A stretch of 64,000 nucleotides of DNA from Ramlibacter sp. (GTDB lineage: Bacteria > Pseudomonadota > Gammaproteobacteria > Burkholderiales > Burkholderiaceae_C). The notes beneath the pieces were generated by a model that was given only the letters and a program-made list of their open reading frames with translations, made no database searches and was not told where the DNA came from. Within the stretch, counting starts at the first letter, position 1. Every line of letters starts with the position of its first letter. The position numbers and the translations under genes were made by a program. The stretch spans positions 56,001 through 120,000 of the forward strand of contig JACDFR010000004.1 of assembly GCA_013815685.1 (NCBI GenBank), given 5' to 3'. Below, piece after piece: positions 37,516-44,865 of this stretch.

Positions 37516-39435
37516 GTGTTCCCGCAACGCCTGGATTCGCCGCTGGCCTATGACATCGCCAAGGCGATGATGGATGGCTTCAATCGCCACTACCGGCTGT
37601 TTCGCACCGAGTCCGCGCGCGCCAAGCATCGCTTCGAGACCGCCGACTGGCACGGCCAGCAGCGGGCGCAGCGCGAACGAATCGAGTTCTATGACCTGCG
37701 GGTCAAGGAGGCGACGGCGCGGCTGGAAAAGGAGTTCAAGGCGGGCGACCAGCCCATGGACGTGTGGCAACAGGTCAAGCTGCACTACATCGGCCTGCTG
37801 GTGGACCATCACCAGCCCGAGCTGGCCGAGACCTTCTTCAACTCGGTCACCACCAAGATCCTGCACCGCACCCACTTCAACAACGACTTCATCTTCGTGC
37901 GCCCGGCCGTAAGCACCGAATACATCGAGAACGACGAGCCGGCGGCGATGCCGACCTACCGCGCCTACTACCCCACGCGTGAGACCATGGGCGAGACGAT
38001 CGTTCGCATCGTCGACAACTTCCAGCTCCAGCGGCCCTTCGAGAACCTGCAGCGCGACGCCGGCTACGTGTTAGAGGCCATGAGCGGGCGGCTCAACCAG
38101 GTGAAACTGCGCGCCAATTTCCAGATCCAGGTCCTGTCGTCCCTCTTCTACCGCAACAAGGGAGCCTACGTCGTCGGCAAGATCATCAACGGTTTCAACG
38201 AGGTGCCGTTCGCCCTGCCCATCCTGCATAACAAACCGCCGCCGCCGGGCCGCCCCAAGGCGACAGGCACCCCCTCGGAGGGCGGCGCCGAAGGCGTCCG
38301 GGGGCCCAATGACTCCAAGCTGATGATCGACACCTGCCTGTTCGGCGAGGACGACCTGCAGATGCTGTTCTCGTTCGCCCGCGCCTACTTCATGGTCGAC
38401 ATGGAAGTGCCCTCGGCCTACGTGCAGTTCCTGCGCTCGCTGATGCCGCGCAAGCCGCGCGCCGAAATCTACAACGCGCTGGGCCTGGCCAAGCAGGGCA
38501 AGACGCTTTTTTACCGCGACTTCCTCTATCACCTGCGCCACTCCAGCGACAGGTTCCGCATCGCGCCCGGCATCAAGGGAATGGTGATGCTGGTGTTCGA
38601 CCTGCCGTCGTTTCCCTATGTATTCAAGCTGATCAGGGACTATTACCCGCCGCCCAAGGACACCACGCGCGAACAGGTCAAGGGCAAATACCTCCTGGTC
38701 AAGCAGCATGACCGCGTCGGCCGCATGGCCGATACGCTCGAGTACAGCGAAGTGGCGTTCGCGCGGCAGCGGTTCGAGGACGAACTGATCGACGAGATCC
38801 GCAAGTTCGCGCCCAGCCAGCTGGAGATCGGCGACCGCGACGGCGACGGCCGCGAGGAAGTGGTCATCAAGCACCTGTACATCGAGCGGCGGATGATCCC
38901 GCTCAACATCTACCTGCAGGAGGCATTCGATGCCGGCCTCGCCGCGGGGAGCAACAGCGTCGGCGCCCAGCATGCGCGCGACCAGATCGAGCGCGCCGTC
39001 CTCGAATACGGCAACGCGATCAAGGACCTGGTGGCGGCCAACATCTTCCCCGGCGACATGCTGTGGAAAAACTTCGGCGTCACGCGCAACGGCAAGGTCG
39101 TTTTCTACGACTACGACGAGATCGAATACATCACCGACTGCACCTTCCGCCAGGTGCCGCAGGCGCGCAACGAGGAAGAAGAGCTCTCGGGCGAAGTCTG
39201 GTACCGCGTGGGGCCGAAGGATGTTTTCCCCGAAACGTTCGGCCCGTTCCTGCTGGGCAACCCGGCCGTGCGAGAGGTGTTCATGAAGCACCATGCCGAC
39301 TTGCTGGACGCGGCGTTCTGGCAGAGCCACAAGGAGCGCATCCAGGCCGGCCATGTGCATGATGTGTTTCCTTACGAGCCCGAGAAGCGCTTTGCCCGGC
39401 GCCACAGGCCCAAGGCCGGGGTCAAGGCCGAATGA
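37516..39435 (+). CDS. aceK: Isocitrate dehydrogenase kinase/phosphatase
   Basis: A 639-residue bifunctional enzyme that phosphorylates and dephosphorylates isocitrate dehydrogenase, steering carbon between the TCA cycle and the glyoxylate bypass. Family blocks seen include [12 protein letters not shown], the ATP-binding [20 protein letters not shown], and [27 protein letters not shown] split over the kinase core. GTG start at 37516. Residues about 241-265 ([20 protein letters not shown] and following) look like an in-frame insertion of low-complexity sequence that resembles the GC-rich repeats of this genome. The 3' end overlaps the next gene by 4 bp (ATGA). Confidence 0.95.
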   Translation: MFPQRLDSPLAYDIAKAMMDGFNRHYRLFRTESARAKHRFETADWHGQQRAQRERIEFYDLRVKEATARLEKEFKAGDQPMDVWQQVKLHYIGLLVDHHQPELAETFFNSVTTKILHRTHFNNDFIFVRPAVSTEYIENDEPAAMPTYRAYYPTRETMGETIVRIVDNFQLQRPFENLQRDAGYVLEAMSGRLNQVKLRANFQIQVLSSLFYRNKGAYVVGKIINGFNEVPFALPILHNKPPPPGRPKATGTPSEGGAEGVRGPNDSKLMIDTCLFGEDDLQMLFSFARAYFMVDMEVPSAYVQFLRSLMPRKPRAEIYNALGLAKQGKTLFYRDFLYHLRHSSDRFRIAPGIKGMVMLVFDLPSFPYVFKLIRDYYPPPKDTTREQVKGKYLLVKQHDRVGRMADTLEYSEVAFARQRFEDELIDEIRKFAPSQLEIGDRDGDGREEVVIKHLYIERRMIPLNIYLQEAFDAGLAAGSNSVGAQHARDQIERAVLEYGNAIKDLVAANIFPGDMLWKNFGVTRNGKVVFYDYDEIEYITDCTFRQVPQARNEEEELSGEVWYRVGPKDVFPETFGPFLLGNPAVREVFMKHHADLLDAAFWQSHKERIQAGHVHDVFPYEPEKRFARRHRPKAGVKAE

Positions 39436-39920
39436 ACGCCCGGGACGCCTGGGAACTGGCCAGCTTCGTCGTGACGGTGGTGGCCTTGCCTTTCGCCATT
39501 GCTTTCTTCGCCTGGGAGCAGCGCAAGGAGCGCGACAACGAAGACGAGGACGCCTACCAGCTGCTCTCGGATGCCTACAACGACTTCCTCAAGGTCGTGC
39601 TGGCCAACCCGGACCTGCACCTGCGAACCAATGAGCCGCTGCTCAATCCCACGTCGGAACAAAACGAGCGTATGCTGGTTATTTTCGACATGCTGATGTC
39701 GTTGTTCGAGCGCGCCTACTTGGTTGCCTACAAGCCCAACATGAGCGAAACCGAAGCCCGGCGCTGGAACAGCTGGGATGACTACATGCGCGAATGGTGC
39801 CGACGTGAAGATTTCCACAATACCCTTCCGCTGCTGCTGCGCGGCGAGGACCCCGAGTTCCAGAGCTACCTGCGGCGCATTGCGCATGAGGAGCGTGGCG
39901 CTTTCATTCAACTTTCGTAA
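39432..39920 (+). CDS. Hypothetical protein with one N-terminal membrane helix
   Basis: A 162-residue protein. Residues about 9-28 form one membrane helix ([20 protein letters not shown]), followed by a soluble acidic region rich in aromatic residues ([24 protein letters not shown]). I do not recognise a family motif. The ATG overlaps the aceK stop by 4 bp, indicating translational coupling, and the thiolase gene follows 11 bp later. Confidence 0.75.
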   Translation: MNARDAWELASFVVTVVALPFAIAFFAWEQRKERDNEDEDAYQLLSDAYNDFLKVVLANPDLHLRTNEPLLNPTSEQNERMLVIFDMLMSLFERAYLVAYKPNMSETEARRWNSWDDYMREWCRREDFHNTLPLLLRGEDPEFQSYLRRIAHEERGAFIQLS

Positions 39921-39931
39921 AGGAGCAAATG

Positions 39932-41113
39932 ATGTCCGAATCCATTGTTATCGTCAGCGCCGCCCGCACGCCCATGGGCGCTTTCCAGGGTGATTTTTCT
40001 TCTGCCGCCGCCCATGACCTGGGCGCGGCGGCGATCAGGGCCGCGATCGAGCGAGCCGGCGTCCCGGGCGACGCCGTGGGGCAGGTGTTGATGGGCAACG
40101 TGCTGATGGCCGGCCAGGGCCAGGCGCCGGCGCGCCAGGCCGCGATGAAGGCGGGCCTGCCCAAGAGCACCGGCGCCATCACCGTGTCCAAGATCTGCGG
40201 CTCCGGCATGCAGACCGCCATGTTCGCGCACGACATGCTGCTGGCCGGCACGCACGACGTGATCGTGGCCGGCGGCATGGAAAGCATGACCAACGCGCCG
40301 TACCTCATGCTCAAGGGCCGCGGCGGCTACCGCATGGGCCACGAGCGCATCTTCGACCACATGACGCTGGACGGCCTGGAGGACGCCTACGAACCGGGCC
40401 GCGCCATGGGCACCTTCGGCGAGGACTGCGCGGCCAAGTACAAGTTCACGCGCGAGGCGCAGGATGCTTTCGCCACGGCCAGCGTGATGCGCGCCAAGGC
40501 CGCGACCGAGTCGGGCGCCTTCGCCGCCGAGATCACCCCGGTCACCGTCAAAAACCGCACGGGTGAAGCCGTGATCTCCATCGACGAAGGCCCGGGCAAG
40601 GCCAAGGTCGAGAAGATCCCGCTGCTCAAGCCGGCCTTCAAGAAGGACGGCACCGTGACGGCCGCGTCCAGCTCCAGCATCAACGACGGCGCGGCGGCGA
40701 TGGTGCTCATGCGCGAGTCCACGGCCACCCAATTCGGCGGCCGGCCCATCGCCCGCCTGGTGGGCCACGCCGTGCACTCGCATGAGCCGGCCTGGTTCAC
40801 CACCGCGCCCATCGGCGCCGCGCAGAAACTGCTCGCCAAGATGGGCTGGAAGGTCAGCGATGTCGACCTGTGGGAAGTGAACGAGGCATTTTCGGTCGTG
40901 CCCATGGCACTGATGGAAGACCTGAAGGTTCCGCACGACATCGTCAACGTGAACGGCGGCGGGCTGGTCCTGGGCCACCCCATCGGCGCTTCGGGCGCCC
41001 GCATCATGGTCACGCTGATCCACGCGCTGAAGGCTCGCGGCGGCAAACGCGGCGTTGCCACGCTGTGCATCGGCGGCGGCGAAGCCACTGCCGTGGCCAT
41101 CGAGCTGCTGTAA
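39932..41113 (+). CDS. Acetyl-CoA C-acetyltransferase (thiolase)
   Basis: A 393-residue biosynthetic/degradative thiolase. Catalytic residues are visible: Cys89 in KICGSGMQ, His in GHPIGASGAR and the second Cys in TLCIGGGEA. It interconverts acetoacetyl-CoA and two acetyl-CoA, which fits the last step of leucine breakdown. Two ATG codons are adjacent (39929 and 39932); the second is 6 bp from the AGGAG site and gives the usual MSESIVIVSAARTP start. Confidence 0.93.
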   Translation: MSESIVIVSAARTPMGAFQGDFSSAAAHDLGAAAIRAAIERAGVPGDAVGQVLMGNVLMAGQGQAPARQAAMKAGLPKSTGAITVSKICGSGMQTAMFAHDMLLAGTHDVIVAGGMESMTNAPYLMLKGRGGYRMGHERIFDHMTLDGLEDAYEPGRAMGTFGEDCAAKYKFTREAQDAFATASVMRAKAATESGAFAAEITPVTVKNRTGEAVISIDEGPGKAKVEKIPLLKPAFKKDGTVTAASSSSINDGAAAMVLMRESTATQFGGRPIARLVGHAVHSHEPAWFTTAPIGAAQKLLAKMGWKVSDVDLWEVNEAFSVVPMALMEDLKVPHDIVNVNGGGLVLGHPIGASGARIMVTLIHALKARGGKRGVATLCIGGGEATAVAIELL

Positions 41114-41124
41114 GGGCGGCGCCG

Positions 41125-42252
41125 ATGCTGCTGAGCCAGGAGCAGGAGATGGTCCGCGATGCGGTCCGCGCATTCGCGAAGGAAGAACTCTGGCCCCATG
41201 CGCCGCGCTGGGACAAGGAGCACTATTTCCCGCGCGAAGCGCACAAGGGCCTGGCGGCGCTCGGCGCCTACGGGATCTGCGTCCCCGAGGAATTCGGCGG
41301 CGCCAACCTCGACTATGTGACGCTGGCGCTGGTACTGGAGGAAATCGCCGCCGGCGACGGCGGTACCAGCACCGCGATCAGCGTCACCAACTGTCCGGTC
41401 AATGCGATCCTGATGCGCTACGGCAACGCAGCGCAAAAGGACAAATGGCTGACGCGGCTGGCGCAAGGCGAGCTGCTGGGCGTCTTTTGCCTGACCGAGC
41501 CCCATGTGGGCAGCGACGCATCTGCGCTGCGCACGACGGCCGCGCGCGATGGCGACGGCTACGTCATCAATGGCGTGAAGCAGTTCATCACCAGCGGCAA
41601 GAACGGCCACCTGGCCGTGGTGATCGCCGTGACCGACAAGGGCGCCGGCAAGAAGGGCATGAGCGCCTTCCTGGTTCCCACCGACACACCCGGCTATGTG
41701 GTGGCGCGTCTGGAGGACAAGCTCGGCCAGAACTCCAGCGACACCGCGCAGATCAATTTCGATCACTGCCGCGTACCCGCCGACCACCTGATCGGCACCG
41801 AAGGCGAGGGCTACCGCATCGCCCTGTCGGCGCTGGAAGGCGGGCGCATCGGCATTGCGGCGCAGAGCGTGGGCATGGCCCGCAGCGCCTTCGAGGTGGC
41901 GGTCGAGTACGCCAAGGAGCGCCAGAGCTTCGGCACGGCCATCATCAATCACCAGGCCGTCGGTTTCCGGCTGGCCGACTGCGCCACCCAGCTCGAAGCC
42001 GCGCGCCAGCTGATCTGGCACGCGGCCTGTTTGCGCGATGCCGGGCTGCCATGCCTGAAGGAAGCGGCCATGGCCAAGCTGTTCGCCAGCGAAATGGCCG
42101 AGCGCGTCTGCAGCGCCGCCATCCAGACCCTGGGCGGCTACGGCTATGTGAGTGACTTCCCGGTGGAGCGCATCTGGCGCGATGTGCGTGTCTGCCAGAT
42201 CTACGAAGGCACCTCGGACGTGCAGAAAATCATCATCCAGCGGGCGCTGTGA
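41125..42252 (+). CDS. Acyl-CoA dehydrogenase family protein
   Basis: A 375-residue FAD-dependent acyl-CoA dehydrogenase. Signatures: CLTEPHVGSDASAL (FAD), FGTAIINHQAVGF, and LGGYGYVSDFPVERIWRDVRV with the Glu of IYEGTSDVQ as likely catalytic base, the position typical of short- and medium-chain enzymes. It lies 11 bp after the thiolase, so a role in branched- or short-chain acyl-CoA breakdown is likely. Exact substrate unknown. Confidence 0.9.
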   Translation: MLLSQEQEMVRDAVRAFAKEELWPHAPRWDKEHYFPREAHKGLAALGAYGICVPEEFGGANLDYVTLALVLEEIAAGDGGTSTAISVTNCPVNAILMRYGNAAQKDKWLTRLAQGELLGVFCLTEPHVGSDASALRTTAARDGDGYVINGVKQFITSGKNGHLAVVIAVTDKGAGKKGMSAFLVPTDTPGYVVARLEDKLGQNSSDTAQINFDHCRVPADHLIGTEGEGYRIALSALEGGRIGIAAQSVGMARSAFEVAVEYAKERQSFGTAIINHQAVGFRLADCATQLEAARQLIWHAACLRDAGLPCLKEAAMAKLFASEMAERVCSAAIQTLGGYGYVSDFPVERIWRDVRVCQIYEGTSDVQKIIIQRAL

Positions 42253-42283
42253 TCGGGCGCCGACCGCGATCACCACAAACTTG

Positions 42284-42574
42284 TCAGTTGCCAGGCCAGC
42301 GCGCCGGGTCGCGACGGTGATGAAGGCAGGCCAGGACGGAAACCCACTGACCGCTCAGCAGTTCGAAATGCAGTGCATAGGAAACCGACGCAACAGAACT
42401 CAGCGGAAGCGGTCTCGCGTGGGCGGGTAAGCTTCCGGATTGCGGGTCAGGTGTTCGGCGGCAGCGACGACGCGAAGGAAGTCACCGCCCAAGCCATAGG
42501 AACGTTCTTCATACCACGCGAAGGCCTCGGCAATCTCGGTCTGCGCCGGGCCTCGAATTCAACCTCCAGCTCAC
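42284..42574 (-). pseudogene. Degenerate ParE/RelE-type toxin
   Basis: Reading the minus strand in shifting frames recovers a ParE/RelE-like toxin: LEVEFEAR, then TEIAEAFAWYEERSYGLGGD, a stretch ending RNPEAYPPTRDRFR, a TGA stop, then LHFELLSG and WVSVLACLHHRRDPARWPGN ending at TGA 42284. At least three one-base losses (near the GTG start, near 42550, and at cct[t]atgca) and one in-frame nonsense codon are needed to join the pieces. The start would overlap the antitoxin stop (GTGA), the usual arrangement. The toxin is therefore dead. Confidence 0.82.
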
Positions 42575-42786
42575 AAATGCACGCCAAGAGCGCGCGCGAT
42601 TTGCGCCAGAGTCTTGGCCTCGCCGAGATGTGCATCGCGCGAAGCGGCGCGGCGTTCCAGTTCGTCCAGAACTTCCGGCCTGGTTTTCGTGTCTACCTCG
42701 GCGGCAAAATCGTCCCAGAGGTCCTCAACGAGCAGCAGGCGCTCGAATTTGCCGAGATGTTCGACCGGCTGAAGTGTGGCTTTCAT
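42571..42786 (-). CDS. Addiction-module antitoxin-like protein (TIGR02574-like)
   Basis: A 71-residue acidic protein with the family pattern LLLVEDLWDDF ... RPEVLDELERRAASRDAH near the centre, typical of the small antitoxins paired with ParE/RelE-type toxins. It reads intact from ATG 42786. Its partner downstream on the same strand is a ruined toxin gene, so this is an orphan antitoxin, perhaps kept by chance. Confidence 0.72.
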   Translation of the reverse strand: MKATLQPVEHLGKFERLLLVEDLWDDFAAEVDTKTRPEVLDELERRAASRDAHLGEAKTLAQIARALGVHL

Positions 42787-42963
42787 CTGGGAAAGTCTAT
42801 CAGTCCAGTTATCTCAGGACAATGTGCTCAAGAGCATTTGTCGGGGGCCAAAAAAGGGTTGTCCGGTTCTATGATGACCAACGCAAAACTTGGTTGGTCA
42901 GAAATCGTCAGCTGGCACTTGCTTATTCTCAACTTCCCCGACAAGTGCCCAAAGGATTCATTC

Positions 42964-43383
42964 ATGTCCATCGCGACCCCGCAGCCCTGCCCCTGCGGCC
43001 GCGTCGGCTCCGGCAAGAAGCCTTTGACGCTGGCCCAATGTTGCGGCCGATACGTCAGCCACTTCGACGACACGCCGGCACCGGACGCGGAATCGCTGAT
43101 GCGGTCGCGCTACACCGCCCACGTGTTGTGCGATGCGCGCTATATCGTGGCCACTTGGTACATCGCCACCCGGCCTTCCGCCGGCCTGGAACTCGAGCTC
43201 GAACCCGGTACGAAATGGCTGGCCCTGGAGATGCGCGATCATCGGGTCATTGATGCCGATCACGCCGAAGTCGAATTCGTCGCCCGCTACCGCATCGCCG
43301 GCCGCGGCGTGCGGCTGCACGAGCGAAGCCGCTTCCTGCGCGACGAAGGGCGTTGGTACTATGTGGATGGAGACACGCGTTAA
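42964..43383 (+). CDS. YchJ-like SEC-C motif protein
   Basis: A 139-residue protein of the UPF0225/YchJ family: N-terminal Cys-rich motif PCPCG followed by CCGRY, then the block PDAESLMRSRYTAHVL and a C-terminal NTF2-like fold (GRWYYVDGD). Function is unknown; the Cys-rich motif is a zinc-binding SEC-C relative. ATG 42964 is chosen since earlier in-frame codons run through the toxin relic. About 80 bp upstream lies an 8-bp inverted repeat (tgaccaac / gttggtca, 42875-42900) of unknown role. Confidence 0.85.
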   Translation: MSIATPQPCPCGRVGSGKKPLTLAQCCGRYVSHFDDTPAPDAESLMRSRYTAHVLCDARYIVATWYIATRPSAGLELELEPGTKWLALEMRDHRVIDADHAEVEFVARYRIAGRGVRLHERSRFLRDEGRWYYVDGDTR

Positions 43384-43419
43384 GAGAGCAGCATTGCCAG
43401 ACACCCATTGAGCACTCGC

Positions 43420-44097
43420 ATGCGCTGGCGGCTGGCCGTGCTCGCGGCGCTGCTCCTGGGCCTCATCTGGTCCGTCGGCATCGAGCCGGGCTGGGTTGCG
43501 CAGCGCACCCTGCAGCCCAACGTTGCTTCCTGGCAAGGGCCCGAAGGTCTCAAGGTGGCCGTCGCCTCCGACTGGCACTTCACCCGGCGCGCCTTCTGGC
43601 GCGGGATGACCGCCGAGCGCGCCCGCCGCATCGTCGCCGAGATCAACGCCGCGCAGCCCGACATGGTGCTGCTGCCCGGCGACTTCATCGCCAGCCAGAA
43701 TGACAACCCCGACACGGCAAAGCCCGAAGACGAGATCGCCGCGGTGCTGGGCGAGCTGCGCGCGCCCCTGGGCGCCTACGCGGTGATGGGCAACCACGAC
43801 TGGTGGCACGATGGCCCGGCCATTGCCGCGGCCTTACGCAAGAAGGGCATCACGGTGTTGGAGAATGACGCCGTGCCGCTCAAGGGAACGCCGCTGTGGG
43901 TGGTGGGCGTGGGCGACGACTACACCGGGCATTCGCAGCCGAAGAAGGCCGTGGCCAGGCTGCCCGCCGGCACACAGGCGCTGGTACTGATGCACGACCC
44001 GGCCAGCCTGCTGGAGATGCCCGCGATCGCCGGTCTGGTCGTCGCCGGCCACACCCACGGCGGCCACGCCCGAATGGGCCTTGTTCACAGTCAATGA
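43420..44097 (+). CDS. Metallophosphoesterase, C-terminally short
   Basis: A 225-residue calcineurin-like phosphoesterase with one N-terminal membrane helix or signal anchor (LAVLAALLLGLIWSVG). Metal-binding motifs are in order: DWHF, LPGDFI, GNHDWW, and GHTHGGH at the very end. In relatives about 40-60 more residues follow GHTHGGQ; here the frame stops nine residues later at MGLVHSQ, 13 bp before the HAD gene. The metal ligands are retained, but the fold's last strands seem missing, so it may be a truncated or unstable protein. A TTG at 43408 is an alternative start. Confidence 0.75.
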   Translation: MRWRLAVLAALLLGLIWSVGIEPGWVAQRTLQPNVASWQGPEGLKVAVASDWHFTRRAFWRGMTAERARRIVAEINAAQPDMVLLPGDFIASQNDNPDTAKPEDEIAAVLGELRAPLGAYAVMGNHDWWHDGPAIAAALRKKGITVLENDAVPLKGTPLWVVGVGDDYTGHSQPKKAVARLPAGTQALVLMHDPASLLEMPAIAGLVVAGHTHGGHARMGLVHSQ

Positions 44098-44110
44098 AGG
44101 AACGAAGTAA

Positions 44111-44776
44111 GTGGCGAAATTCGAAGCGGTATTGTTTGACTGCGACGGCGTGCTGGTCGACAGCGAGGCCATCACCAACGGCGTCCTGCGCGACATGCTG
44201 CAAGACCTGGGCTGGAAGCTGAGCGCCGAGGAATGCATGCGCATCTTCATCGGCAAGACCATCAGGGACGAGCGTGTGCGGCTCGAGGCGAACACCGGGC
44301 GGCCGCTGACCGAGGAATGGCTCGCGAGCTTTCGCGCGCGCCGCAACGAACAGTTGATCCTGCGAGTGCAGGCGATCCGCGGCGCCGTACAGGCTGTCGG
44401 GATGATCCATGAACGTTTCGAGGGCCGCATCGCTTGCGCGTCCGGCGCTGACCGCGCCAAGGTCGAACTGCAACTGGAAAAGTGCGGCCTGATGCCGTTC
44501 TTCCGGGGCTGCGTCTTCAGCGGTCACGAACTGCCGCGGTCCAAACCCGCGCCGGATGTGTATCTGGCCGCGGCGGCGGCGCTTGGCATCGATCCGAAGC
44601 GTTGCGCGGTCATCGAGGACACGGTGACGGGCGTCACGGCCGGCGTGGCGGCCGGTGCCACGGTGTTCGGCTACAGCCCGCCTGAAGCGGGGCACGACGC
44701 GCCGGCGGCGCTGCGCGCGGTGGGTGCCGCGGCCGTGTTCATCGACATGGCCGACCTGCCGGGCCTGCTGGGATAG
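44111..44776 (+). CDS. HAD-superfamily phosphatase (subfamily IA)
   Basis: A 221-residue HAD hydrolase: motif I DCDGVLVDSE, motif II CASGADRAK, motif III KPAPDVYL and motif IV VIEDTVTGVTAG. The cap domain and motif spacing match phosphoglycolate phosphatase/beta-phosphoglucomutase-like enzymes. Substrate not predictable. GTG start at 44111, with AAGGAACGAAG upstream. Its 5' end is close to the shortened phosphoesterase gene. Confidence 0.88.
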   Translation: MAKFEAVLFDCDGVLVDSEAITNGVLRDMLQDLGWKLSAEECMRIFIGKTIRDERVRLEANTGRPLTEEWLASFRARRNEQLILRVQAIRGAVQAVGMIHERFEGRIACASGADRAKVELQLEKCGLMPFFRGCVFSGHELPRSKPAPDVYLAAAAALGIDPKRCAVIEDTVTGVTAGVAAGATVFGYSPPEAGHDAPAALRAVGAAAVFIDMADLPGLLG

Positions 44777-44865
44777 GGATCTGGGCTCCTGGCCGTCTCC
44801 TCCGATTGGGGGTTGTGGGCGGGGCCGCGCAATTGCTAGATTCGCGCGAACCTCAGGGAGACACC

